A DNA stretch of 64,000 nt, taken from positions 18,071,501 to 18,135,500 of the forward strand of contig NC_091110.1 in the NCBI RefSeq assembly GCF_024713975.1, written 5' to 3'. Under the pieces are notes generated by a model. It ran no database searches. It was given only the letters and a program-made list of their open reading frames with translations, and had not been told where the DNA came from. Source of the DNA: Paralichthys olivaceus (lineage: Eukaryota > Chordata > Actinopteri > Pleuronectiformes > Paralichthyidae). Positions 49,078 through 59,129 of the stretch are shown here, piece by piece. Position 1 is the first letter of the stretch. Each line of letters starts with the position of its first letter. The position numbers and the translations under genes were made by a program.

Positions 49078-49106
49078 CATTTTCTAATTTTGCGAATTAG
49101 AAAATG
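49078..49106. repeat. Perfect 12-bp inverted repeat with 5-nt loop
   Basis: CATTTTCTAATT at 49078-49089 and its exact reverse complement at 49095-49106 flank TTGCG. Each arm contains a TAAT-type homeodomain core. Confidence 0.7.
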
Positions 49107-52019
49107 CGCACGGCCATTACCTCAATCCTCTTGTCGGCTGATTAATGACTCGAGAGATTTGTGCTTTCGCTGCGGACGATTTGACATCTTCATCCGTGCC
49201 ACGCAGGTTTATTACCAGATCTGCCGGAGCCCCATTATTCAGCATCACTCCCCAGAAGTGACACCAGGGGATCTGACGCTGAGGCATTACGGACCACAAG
49301 CATCCATTAGAGCCAAAAAGCAGGGAGAGCCAAACAATGCCCGTCAGCTCGAGCTTTTGGATTTAATTAAATGTGTCACAGGTTTCTGCCTATTTATGGC
49401 CTGGATGGAGTAATGGGGACAGGCTGCAACTCCTGTGAATACAGAAAACGCACCTCATTTGTCTCCCACTGTGAACAGAAAGCTACGTCTCGGAGCTGGA
49501 GCTCTTACAAGATAATAAAATAAATAAATAAATGGTTCAGGACAAGACAAGATATATTTTTGGCAGGATGAGTTTTGCCTCTCAGCTCCTAATAACAATA
49601 CTGAATGGAAAAAGATATATTCAACTTAATTTGAGAATTTAAATGAGAAACATGGAGCTGATATTTGTGAGTAAAGAAAACTGCAATGCGTCGTGCCAGG
49701 TCACATATTTATAATGTCTTAAAAAATGGTGCCAGGGAGCTGCTCAGACAATCATAAATCAGACGGAGACTTTATATGGATCCATATTAGATTTGTCTGG
49801 GCATTTGCAATGAAATGAACTTCATTGTCTGGCAGCAATAATCAATCTCTGCTGGAAAAAAAAAAAAGTTCATATTATGCGAGCAGATTTTTTGCTTCAG
49901 CTACAAAATTGATCCCAAAAAAAAACAAAAAAAAAAAACACAAGGCACACAGGCTGAATGAAATCTTTCAGGACTGATAATCAATCATGTCTTGTCTTTT
50001 TTAGATTACACAACAGTCGAAGTGGTGAATTGTGTTTTTCTTCATCTATTTTGGTCTCAGCAAAGAGACAGAAGTAGATAAAAAGTTTCCCTCAGGGCCA
50101 CGAAGTGTCAGAAACAATTACAGTCACATATAAATAGCCATGAATAAATTAAAGAGACTGAATATAGACCAGGTTATAACCAGCTCAGACTTAAAAATCT
50201 TATAAACTAGTGTCTGGGAGAATAAGGAATAGTTGACTCTGACGTCTGTGGGCCAGAATTAATGTGAAATCCGTTTTCCATCAGAAATCTTTTGGCCTAT
50301 TTTTGAGTTCTACTAAATGTGCAAGAATCGTCTTCTTGTATTTCACTGTTTTATCATTTTACTCTTAAAAAAAGACAACAACAAAAAAGTGTGGCACAAA
50401 TTAAGAATACACCCACTGCTCCGTTTTTTCAACTTAGTTCTGTCGCCCCACAGGCTCTGTAGATAACCACTTGTGCTGAGTCATCGTTTCATGTCCTCGA
50501 TCCAGCTGGATTTGTATTGACGGCCCAAATTCAGCAGCTACTTGTCAACTTCCATTTGCTTGAAGTGGCTGATGCAGTGAAGATCAGATTGATATGCACA
50601 GTGTGTGGAGGGATTTTCTTATTTATTAAGATGCGCACTCATCGCAGCATTGAAATCTGTCCTGTACATAAAGCTGCTTTATGTTGATGTCCAGTAAATT
50701 AGAGCAGCTGTCTCTGCCTCTCACGATAAAATCCTCAATAAACCTGAGATCCTCTCTCTTCTGCCTCCAACACTTTCCCGTTCACTCCAGCAAATATAGA
50801 GATGTGGTGTTATCTCCGGCTACCGTGGTAACCCGCTCCCGCTGCTGAGGGCTCTGACAGGACCTGACAGGGTTAATTAATTAGACATGAAGTGACAGCA
50901 ACAACATTTGAGACCACCACCGCAGACAATGGGCAGAGTCGGGTTCGGCCTCCGTATGTCATCAGTTCAACATGAAATAAAAAAGAGCTTCTCGAAAGTT
51001 GTCAGGGTGGTTTTCTTTAGACCTAACAACCAGAATCACTTGCACACATGACAACCTCATCTTTTAATAAATGAGGCTTGTTTCTGTGCACTCCAAGGAA
51101 GGCAGTAATGAAGGGAAAAGCCATTAGCTGTGCACATAAGAACCTCCTCCCCGCCTCTTTCTGCAAGCAGACAATCATCCAGAAATCAGAGTTGGAGACC
51201 GAATGACAGTCCATATTTCCATGGCAGCAGCCCAGCAGAGCGTTTTAGCACAATTTAATATTTGATAGGACCCTTTCCAGCAATGGAAAACATCGTGTTT
51301 CTCGTGCAGCTGATTGGAGAAAACTGCAAAGAGACAGGATGTGGTCAGCGGTCAGGGTGTGAGCGTCCAAAACAAAACATTTAGTCCGCGCACATTGTTT
51401 GGAGCGTGCGAAGAAGAAGCACAAATCCGAAATAAAAATGTCACAACATGAAATCATCACTTTAATTTAAAGGCGTTTGTATTTGCTCAAGTCAACAGCT
51501 CCCGGCAGGAACACGCGTGGATCCCATAGGCTCATCCGAAGCATTCTAAACAGACATCAGTCAACGGCCGGTGAATTATTTGTTTGCACAAATAAAAACA
51601 TAATTGGACGTCTGAACGGAAGACGACGGAGCCATATGACAAACCCGTTTAGAGAAAAGGATGAAAAACAGACAGCTGTGAGCGAAACCCAGTGTTGCAA
51701 TGATCCAATTACTTTCTTCCGCGCATCCTTCACAATTACAGAGCAGCTGCCCCCATGATAATAAGAAAAATATCTAATGCTATCACTCCATTACAACACA
51801 AACAAACAGAAGTTGCTGACTAATTTGCGGCTACACGTGAAGTCCTCAGGTGTTAATTACAGCTTGTGTCAGGTTTTTTTAGTTTTTCATGTTGCCGCTC
51901 TGGAGATGTCAAACCTGTAGAAAACGACAATTCAAGGCACACTGCGAATTTAAAGTACAAACAATGACACACTGTTGTATCCTCCAGCATCTGTGTCGAC
52001 TTAATTAACGTTTTTGTGG

Positions 52020-52600
52020 CTGAGCGGGCGCCAATCCCTGCAGCCAGATCCCCAGATCTGGAGGAAACCCTTGCCAGAGAAGTGTTGTTGGACTATTTTG
52101 ATGCACATGGTTTTGGAAAGAGAATAACTTGGAGCATGTTTTCCCGGTCTCCTTCTCTTGTCTGGGCGTGGCCATCTGGTTCGTTCTTCCCGCCGATCCA
52201 CTTCAAGCTGCTGCTGCATTTAAACCCTGGCTCGTCCCACCCGTCGCCCACACGGTGCCATCGCTTGTTTGCTCGCTCGTGTTCTTCTGTGATCCTGACT
52301 CCTCACTCTGTTTACCTGGGTCTCAACGGTTCATTGCTCTTGCCTGCTCTGGTTACTCGCCACCTCCAGCTTTGTGCTCATTAGTGGCTTTCCGTTGGAG
52401 ATCTCCGTTTCACCGCCCGGCCTCTCACAGCCTCGAGGCCCATTGCTCAACTTACCCGCTCCACCAGTCCCGATCTCCTCCATCGGCCAAGCTCCAGCTG
52501 GAGAATCTGGTTCCATCAGCAAAGCATTCAATGAAATAAAATTGTTTTCTTGACGTTCTGTCTCCAGGTTTGTGGTCAGCGTTTTGGATCTGCTAAATTG
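52020..52600 (+). repeat. Possible decayed LTR or other retroelement remnant
   Basis: A pyrimidine-rich stretch with a TTTAAA word at about 52220, an AATAAAAT word near 52534 and a downstream GTTTTGGATC word. It looks unlike its AT-rich surroundings and like an LTR in layout. No partner LTR or target duplication was found. Confidence 0.2.
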
Positions 52601-54162
52601 AAACGTGAAATAAGAGATAACTTCTTTTTGTTTTTCTTATTTTTGCATCCACACCCATTCGCTTGCAGTGAATCCTCCTGCCATCTTACCAGGAGGTTGG
52701 CTGCAGAAATTATCAGCAGTTCAGTGCACGTCTGGAAGCAGTTTTAATGGCTTTCTAGTTTTCACATTGAGCGCCCATGAGAAAAAAAAGGTCCTAATGG
52801 CTTTAACCATCATTAAAGTCTCTTGAAAATCCCAGTGTGGCAGTGATGAAAGCCTTTTTTTAAGGATGCATCATGACTAAAATCTATTTCAGGATTATGG
52901 AGACTTTTGCAGGTTGAGGCAAAGCGACATCTGGGCTCAAAGTTTCAACTGATCAAACTTCAAAACGTCATGATGACACCTGTAGGAGTTAACGGTCTGG
53001 TCACAAAGCGTGAAGACGTCATTATTCACAAACACCTTTTGTGCCGCACGATGTCAGCGGTGATGCTCTCATGTGCTTGAGTAAGAAAGGCGTGCTTGGC
53101 TTGCATGCATAATTGATTGAGCCGCTGAGGTAGATAAAAGACAGAGACGCTGTTGAGCACAATGAGAGGCAGGGGAAAAAAAACATGTTTCCCATTGGCC
53201 GGGCCCTAATGTGAGAGGAAATGGACTGCCACTTATCACAGATGCACTGTTATGGATGTTCTGTTTCTCTGGTGAAGCCGCTGCGGCTTTTTTTCAAAAG
53301 GGAACCGTGCTGGTCAAAAGGTTAAGAGAGAGGAGCGCATATGCAGAACACTGGAGGATTTATTTGATTAAGAGAAGTGCTCCCATGAGCCGAGGCCACA
53401 GGTCCTTGTTCCTGCAACATCTTGAATTTGTTTGCATATTATTCTGATCCAGTCTCAGGCAACATAGATTTTAAGAGTTCGGCATACGGCCATTTCTGCA
53501 AAACCTCCACCTGCAAAGCTTCACATCGGGCTGGACCCGTTACCCACAATTATCTCCAAGTCAACTACATATCGGTTCATATATCGATCACCCGTGATAG
53601 AAGAAGCATGCTACATACGGTCCCTCACATCTACTTATCGCCTCCTCGTCCTCACGTTGTCGTGACCAAGTTGTCCTCTTGAAAAAGTAGGTTTACCTGA
53701 ATCGTCAGCTCCCGCAGCTTTTTACCACTGAATTCAAATGAATTCACCACTTGAACGTTTTTGTCTTGATCTGATCCATTTTAATGAACCAGCTAGTTAG
53801 CTGCTGGTGTGACGAAGGTGGTGAAGAGGTGGTGTCACAGGCTTCGGAGAAACTGGAGTCATTTAAATATCTGATTCAAAAGCTGCCCACCTTCGTTCAG
53901 TTAATTTTACCGGTATCTGAGCTGGTGCAGTTTCTTTTTTGATTGCTTGGTGCGTACCCATGTTTTATTTGATGCCTTTTAAAAAATACACATCATTTAT
54001 TTACCGTCACATTTTAGATATATAGCCGTCATCCGACCACGTATCAGAATAAAAGCTGACAGCTCTTCTCCAGGAACAAAATCATCATCATTTATATTGA
54101 TGAATGTTGTTATTTGTGTTTTATGCTCCAATGCAGGTGCTGACTGCTTTACACTGCCAGCT

Positions 54163-54164
<2 letters not shown>

Positions 54165-54205
<41 letters not shown>
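54165..54205. repeat. (CA)n microsatellite
   Basis: About 20 uninterrupted CA units. Confidence 0.95.
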
Positions 54206-54207
<2 letters not shown>

Positions 54208-54884
54208 CCACCTATAGCAGTTTTCTGAGTTAAGGTCATGAAGCGGTTCTAGAACTCTTCACCTCGCTGCGTTTTATCCTGAAAGTTTCATTAGATTTTT
54301 TTTTCCCTCTTCATTGAAGCGGCTTCATAGCTACTTTATGTAACCTGTCATCTCTTGTTCCCACCCGCTCTGTGTGATGCTGCAAAATGGATTGCGGAGG
54401 CAAGTTAGACAGACAGCTACTTGGAAAAAGACTCATGATGAAAAAAAAACTCATGATATCAAAAAGTTGGGACGTCTGCAGTTTTTAGAATCTTTTCTTG
54501 TAACGCTTTTTATTTCCTTCCTGAGACGGTTGTGTTTCACGTTGACAGAGAAACAAAGTAGAAAACGACAAACAAAGCTTCTGTTGTGTTGTTTTTATAT
54601 CATCCATTGGTTAACGTTGAAATGTAAAATTGTCAATTGTCATCCATCCAACGTAGATCCTCAAATAAGTTTAAATAAAAAGAAACGACTGACGCTGAAA
54701 ATCTCATTGAGACTTTCATCTACTGCAGCGATGTTTCCATCTGTTGCACAATAGATGCACAATGATATTCCGTGATAACAGTGTTTGTGTACTCGGAGTA
54801 AAAGTACGAGCATGTATTGATCATGTGCAGAGTGAGGTGAGGAGCCTAATGTGGACACGGTGAGGAATTTATTAAAACAAGATG

Positions 54885-54889
54885 GCAAC
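54885..54889. repeat. Target-site duplication, left
   Basis: GCAAC directly abuts the left LTR. The same five bases abut the right LTR at 59125-59129. Confidence 0.85.
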
Positions 54890-55482
54890 TGTCAGGGTTC
54901 GAATGGGGGGTGACGTGAGAAGGGGAGGACCAAAACGCAGAAACTAAATAAGGTTTAACAAAAAGTGTATTTTATTTAACAGGGGTAAACTTAACAAAAG
55001 AAATCTCCAAGAAACAAAAGTCGCACTCATGAAACAGGAGTGGAACACAGGAAGGACAGGAAACAAACTTACGGGGAAACGTGACGAGAGCTGACAGGAT
55101 ACATGAACAGACAGAACCAGAATTGAGCTGATGGACAGGACTGACCCGAAATGACGATGACGAACCAACAACCACATGGGGGAAACACAAAGACTTATAT
55201 ACAGACTGGAACTAATGAGTAACTGGGGACAGGTGGCACAAGACAAACAGGTGAACCTGATGAGGGCAGGAAGTAAACAGGTGAAAACACACAGGGAGCA
55301 AGGACTATAAAATAAAACAGGAAGCACTGAACAAACTTATCAACGAGAACAAAATACAATAACCAAGACAGGGATGAACACAGGAGAGGGACACAGAGCA
55401 ACACAGGAGAATCACCGGGTGGAACATAGCGAGGGACGAGGGGAACACAGGAGAGGGACAATGAAAATACAAAACTGTGACA
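54890..55482 (-). repeat. 3' LTR (element sense)
   Basis: 593 bp, nearly identical to 58531-59124. By eye the only differences are one base in a G run and one T/C substitution (ACTATAAAAT against ACTACAAAAT). AATAAA on the - strand is at 54976-54971. The long ORF runs 71 bases into this LTR before its stop codon at 55414-55412. Confidence 0.93.
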
Positions 55483-58400
55483 GAACCTCCCCCTTAAGGA
55501 CCGGATTCCAGACGGTCCAAAACTGAATTAAAACAAGGACTAAACCTGAAACTGAGAGGGGTGGGAGGAGGGTGGGAATCTGGAACAGAGCACGGGGCTC
55601 GACCCGGAGGCCAGTCAAAGTCAGAGCACGGGGCTCGGGCGGGCGACCCGGAGGCCGGTCAGAAACTGACCCCGGGGGCTCGGGCGGGCGGCCCGGAGGC
55701 CGGTCAGAAACTGAGCCCGGGGGCTCAGGCGGGCGGCCCGGAGGCCGGTCAGAAACAGAGCCCGGGGGCTCGGGCGGGCGGCCCGGAGGCCGATCAGAAA
55801 CAGAGCCCAGGGGCTCAGGGAAAATCAGCTGCTTCTGCAGTCCAGTCAAAGGAAGTTCTGGGGAAGATAGCAGCTGGGGCTGCTGCTGTGACACAGAAGG
55901 CTCTGGAGAAGATAGCAGCTGAGGCTGCTGCTGTGACACAGGAGGCACTGGAGAAGATAGCAGCTGAGGCTGCTGCTGTGACACAGGAGGCTCTGGAGAA
56001 GATAGCAGCTGAGGCTGCTGCTGTGACACAGGAGGTTCTGGAGAAGATAGCAGCTGAGGCTGCTGCTGTGACACAGGAGGCTCGGGAGAAGATAGCAGCT
56101 GAGGCTGCTGCTGTGACACAGGAGGCTCGGGAGAAGATAGCAGCTGAGGCTGCTGCTGTGACACAGGAGGCTCGGGAGAAGATAGCAGCTGACGCTGAGG
56201 TCGACACTCAGGAGGAGATGACCGATGACGCTGCTGTCGCTGTCCCGGAGAAGACGACAGCTGCCGTCGCTGCACCGGAGGAGACGACAGCGACCGCCGC
56301 CCCAGCTGTGCCGGCGCCAGCCTAACCCTCGACCGTGGGACAGGAACAGGAACTGAAACGGAGCCCGGCGAGACCCGCAACCGTGGAACAGGAACAGGAA
56401 CTGAAGCGGAGCCAGGCGAGACCCGCATCCGTGGGACAGGAACAGGAACAGGAACTGAAGCGGAGCCAGGCGAGACCCGCAACCGTGGAACAGGAACAGG
56501 AACTGAAGCGGAGCCAGGCGAGACCCGCATCCGTGGGACAGGAACAGGAACAGGAACTGAAGCGGAGCCAGGCGAGACCCGCATCCGTGGGACCGGAACC
56601 GGAACTGAAGCGGAGCCAGGCGAGACCCGCATCCGTGGAACAGGAACAGGAACTGAAGCGGAGCCCGGCGAGACCCGCAACCGTGGAACAGGAACAGGAA
56701 CTGAAGCGGAGCCCGGCGAGACCCGCATCCGTGGGACAGGAACAGGAACTGAAACGGAGCCCGGCGAGACCCGCAACCGTGGAACAGGAACAGGAACTGA
56801 AGCGGAGCCAGGCGAGACCCGCATCCGTGGGACAGGAACAGGAACAGGAACTGAAGCGGAGCCAGGCGAGACCCGCATCCGTGGGACAGGAACAGGAGAG
56901 CTGCTCGCCGTAACCCTCAGCCGAGGGACAGGAACTGGCGAGACGACTGCTTGAACCCCCGACCGTGGGGCAGGAACTGGAGAGCCGCTCGCCGTAACCC
57001 TCAGCCGAGGGACAGGAACAGGAACTGGAGAGCTGCTCGCCGCAACCCTCAGCCGAGGGACAGGAACTGGCGAGACGACTGCTTGAACCCCCAAACGTGG
57101 GGCAGGAACAGGAACTGGAGAGCCGCTCGCCGTAACCCTCAGCCGAGGGACAGGAACTGGCGAGACGACTGCTTGAACCCCCGACCGTGGGGCAGGAACA
57201 GGAACTGGAGAGCCGCTCGCCGTAACCCTCAGCCGAGGGGCAGGAACTGGCGAGACGACTGCTTGAACCCCCGACCGTGGGGCAGGAACAGGAACTGGAC
57301 AGCCGCTCGCCGTAACCCTCAGCCGAGGGACAGGAACTGGCGAGACGACTGCTTGAACCCCCGACCGTGGGGCAGGAACAGGAACTGAAGCGGAGCCAGG
57401 CGAGACCCGCAACCGTGGAACAGGAACAGGAACTGAAGCGGAGCCCGGCGAGACCCGCAACCGTGGAACAGGAACAGGAGAGCTGCTCGCCGTAACCTTC
57501 AGCCGAGGGACAGGAACTGGCGAGACGACTGCTTGAACCCCCCACCGTGGGGCAGGAACAGGAACTGGAGAGCCGCTCGCCGTAACCCTCAGCCGAGGGA
57601 CAGGAACTGGCGAGACGACTGCTTGAACCCCCGACCGTGGGGCAGGAACAGGAACGGCGACCTCCGAAACCGGAACGTGGGTAGCATCTGCCGGGATCCC
57701 CGACGCCGGAACATGAGTGACGTCAGCCGGGACCCCCGACGCTGGAACGTGGGTAGCATCTGCCGGGATCCCCGACGCCGGAACATGAGTGACGTCAGCC
57801 GGGACCCCCGACGCTGGAACGTGGGTAGCATCTGCCGGGATCCCCGACGCCGGAACATGAGTGACGTCAGCCGGGACCCCCGACGCTGGAACGTGGGTAG
57901 CATCTGCCGGGATCCCCGACGCCGGAACATGAGTGACGTCAGCCGGGACCCCCGACGCTGGAACGTGGGTAGCATCTGCCGGGATCCCCGACGCCGGAAC
58001 ATGAGTGACGTCAGCCGGGACCCCCGACGCTGGAACGTGGGTAGCATCTGCCGGGATCCCCGACGCCGGAACATGAGTGACGTCAGCCGGGACCCCCGAC
58101 GCTGGAACGTGGGTTGCTTCTGCCAGAATCCACGATATTCCGAATTGAGGTTGCTGCCTGTTAACTGGTGGAGATGGATGGAAACTGAGTGAGGGGGCTC
58201 CCCTCCGGCGCCCGCCCCGCGCCGTAGCGTTTCTACGCAGACTACGGGGGCCACCAAAAGCCAGGCGGGTGCCGAGGTAGGGATCTGCAGGGGGAGTTGG
58301 GGATGAGAGGATGTCCTGTAGTCTCCTCTCTACGGTCACCAGGTGCGGGACAAAGTGGCTGACCCAGGGTCTGTCCTTAAGCCAATCCCGCACCGATGCC

Positions 58401-58513
58401 ATTTTCTCCAGGAGCTCTTCACGCTCCTTGGTGCCTGCGGTGCTCAGCTCCTCCACCAGTGAGTCAAAATAAAAAACCTTCCTATAAAAAACATAAAGCT
58501 CTGCTTGGTCCAT
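55412..58513 (-). CDS. LTR-element ORF: hyper-repetitive Pro/Ser/Val-rich protein, function unknown
   Basis: 1033 aa, starting 17 nt inside the 5' LTR boundary with MDQAELYVFYRK. Residues 1-85 are unique and helical-looking (a charged EELLEKM segment, then HLVTVERRLQDIL), followed by an Arg/Gly-rich basic patch at about 93-106. The rest is tandem repeats, in order: six units of a 24-residue ATHVPASG/VPAD or IPAD repeat; about 30-residue units alternating VPVPAPRSGVQAVVSP with VPRLRVTASGSP; 14-18-residue units of VPVPRMRVSPGSAS; about seven 15-residue units of PPVSQQQPQLLSSPE; and four of PPGSVSDRPPGRPPE. I recognise no catalytic, zinc-knuckle or membrane motif. By position it is where gag would be. 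It could be a derived gag-like structural protein, a captured host exon, or translationally inert. The uninterrupted frame may partly reflect repeat units of 3n length. Confidence 0.6.
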   Translation of the reverse strand: MDQAELYVFYRKVFYFDSLVEELSTAGTKEREELLEKMASVRDWLKDRPWVSHFVPHLVTVERRLQDILSSPTPPADPYLGTRLAFGGPRSLRRNATARGGRRRGAPSLSFHPSPPVNRQQPQFGISWILAEATHVPASGVPADVTHVPASGIPADATHVPASGVPADVTHVPASGIPADATHVPASGVPADVTHVPASGIPADATHVPASGVPADVTHVPASGIPADATHVPASGVPADVTHVPASGIPADATHVPASGVPADVTHVPASGIPADATHVPVSEVAVPVPAPRSGVQAVVSPVPVPRLRVTASGSPVPVPAPRWGVQAVVSPVPVPRLKVTASSSPVPVPRLRVSPGSASVPVPVPRLRVSPGSASVPVPAPRSGVQAVVSPVPVPRLRVTASGCPVPVPAPRSGVQAVVSPVPAPRLRVTASGSPVPVPAPRSGVQAVVSPVPVPRLRVTASGSPVPVPAPRLGVQAVVSPVPVPRLRVAASSSPVPVPVPRLRVTASGSPVPAPRSGVQAVVSPVPVPRLRVTASSSPVPVPRMRVSPGSASVPVPVPVPRMRVSPGSASVPVPVPRLRVSPGSVSVPVPVPRMRVSPGSASVPVPVPRLRVSPGSASVPVPVPRMRVSPGSASVPVPVPRMRVSPGSASVPVPVPVPRMRVSPGSASVPVPVPRLRVSPGSASVPVPVPVPRMRVSPGSASVPVPVPRLRVSPGSVSVPVPVPRSRVRLAPAQLGRRSLSSPPVQRRQLSSSPGQRQQRHRSSPPECRPQRQLLSSPEPPVSQQQPQLLSSPEPPVSQQQPQLLSSPEPPVSQQQPQLLSSPEPPVSQQQPQLLSSPEPPVSQQQPQLLSSPVPPVSQQQPQLLSSPEPSVSQQQPQLLSSPELPLTGLQKQLIFPEPLGSVSDRPPGRPPEPPGSVSDRPPGRPPEPPGSVSDRPPGRPPEPPGSVSDRPPGRPPEPRALTLTGLRVEPRALFQIPTLLPPLSVSGLVLVLIQFWTVWNPVLKGEVLSQFCIFIVPLLCSPRPSLCSTR
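55627..55820 (-). repeat. 45-bp minisatellite, about four units
   Basis: GC-rich units encoding PPGSVSDRPPGRPPE on the - strand, with a few base differences between units. Confidence 0.85.
55855..56205 (-). repeat. 45-bp minisatellite, about seven units
   Basis: Units encoding PPVSQQQPQLLSSPE on the - strand. Several central units are identical or differ by one or two bases. Confidence 0.88.
56325..56905 (-). repeat. 42-54-bp variable minisatellite
   Basis: Units share AGGCGAGACCCGCA and GGAACAGGAACTGAAGC. Length varies by whole GGAACA hexamers, adding Val-Pro pairs without breaking frame. Confidence 0.85.
56905..57640 (-). repeat. About 90-bp minisatellite
   Basis: Units share CTCGCCGTAACCCTCAGCCG and CGAGACGACTGCTTGAACCC. 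A patch of the neighbouring 42-54-bp repeat is embedded at about 57390-57480, suggesting unequal exchange. Confidence 0.85.
57670..58110 (-). repeat. 72-bp minisatellite, six near-identical units
   Basis: Six head-to-tail units appear identical by eye except at the edges. Each encodes a 24-residue VPADVTHVPASG/IPADATHVPASG pair and contains one TGACGTCA octamer (57718, 57790, 57862, 57934, 58006 and 58078). Confidence 0.92.
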
Positions 58514-58530
58514 TACTGGTTGGTTCGTAC

Positions 58531-59124
58531 TGTCAGGGTTCGAATGGGGGGGTGACGTGAGAAGGGGAGGACCAAAACGCAGAAACTAAATAAGGTTTAA
58601 CAAAAAGTGTATTTTATTTAACAGGGGTAAACTTAACAAAAGAAATCTCCAAGAAACAAAAGTCGCACTCATGAAACAGGAGTGGAACACAGGAAGGACA
58701 GGAAACAAACTTACGGGGAAACGTGACGAGAGCTGACAGGATACATGAACAGACAGAACCAGAATTGAGCTGATGGACAGGACTGACCCGAAATGACGAT
58801 GACGAACCAACAACCACATGGGGGAAACACAAAGACTTATATACAGACTGGAACTAATGAGTAACTGGGGACAGGTGGCACAAGACAAACAGGTGAACCT
58901 GATGAGGGCAGGAAGTAAACAGGTGAAAACACACAGGGAGCAAGGACTACAAAATAAAACAGGAAGCACTGAACAAACTTATCAACGAGAACAAAATACA
59001 ATAACCAAGACAGGGATGAACACAGGAGAGGGACACAGAGCAACACAGGAGAATCACCGGGTGGAACATAGCGAGGGACGAGGGGAACACAGGAGAGGGA
59101 CAATGAAAATACAAAACTGTGACA
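58531..59124 (-). repeat. 5' LTR (element sense)
   Basis: 594 bp, the partner of 54890-55482. On the - strand it has TATATAAG (58843-58836) about 220 bases before AATAAA (58618-58613), the order expected for U3-R-U5 transcription and polyadenylation. Confidence 0.93.
58836..58843 (-). promoter_or_regulatory. LTR TATA box
   Basis: TATATAAG on the - strand in the 5' LTR, duplicated in the 3' LTR at 55194-55201. Transcription would be expected to begin about 30 bases downstream. Confidence 0.65.
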
Positions 59125-59129
59125 GCAAC
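59125..59129. repeat. Target-site duplication, right
   Basis: GCAAC, identical to 54885-54889. Confidence 0.85.

Larger units (their letters stand above)
44901..54884. other. Gene-free DNA between the phf24 promoter candidate and the LTR element
   Basis: No exon with family similarity was found on either strand. The longest + strand frames (49036-49413 and 52016-52539) have no recognisable product. Features seen are a repeat with CTCF-like words, a 12-bp perfect hairpin, an LTR-like patch and a CA microsatellite, listed separately. Confidence 0.45.
54890..59124 (-). mobile_element. Young non-autonomous LTR retroelement
   Basis: Two direct repeats of about 593 bp bound a 3,048-bp interior, with termini TGTCA ... 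TGACA and a GCAAC duplication on both sides. On the - strand the 5' LTR carries a TATA word and an AATAAA signal. A purine tract (TTAAGGGGGAGG, 55497-55486) sits 3 nt before the 3' LTR, which fixes the orientation. The interior is filled by one 1033-codon frame; no protease, reverse transcriptase, RNase H or integrase motif is visible. No standard tRNA primer-binding site starting TGG follows the 5' LTR (the first interior bases are GTACGAACC). The LTR layout and 5-bp duplication fit the Ty3/gypsy-like class (inference). Movement would need enzymes supplied by another element. Confidence 0.9.

Noticed and set aside
49036-49413. A 125-codon + strand frame
   Set aside because: No family resemblance or splice context; treated as non-coding, possibly a conserved element.
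52016-52539. Overlapping + strand frames of 122 and 136 codons
   Set aside because: Pyrimidine-rich text with several overlapping frames and no domain. An LTR-like remnant explains it at least as well as a gene.
55561-56325. A 254-codon + strand frame rich in Ala/Glu, coiled-coil-like
   Set aside because: It is the antisense of the LTR-element repeats. With repeat units divisible by three, an open antisense frame is expected. The LTR promoter, poly(A) signal and purine tract all point to the - strand.
57670-58110. Regular direct repeats suggesting a CRISPR array
   Set aside because: The 72-bp units are contiguous with no unique spacers, lie in a vertebrate retroelement and stay in coding frame. 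They are a minisatellite.
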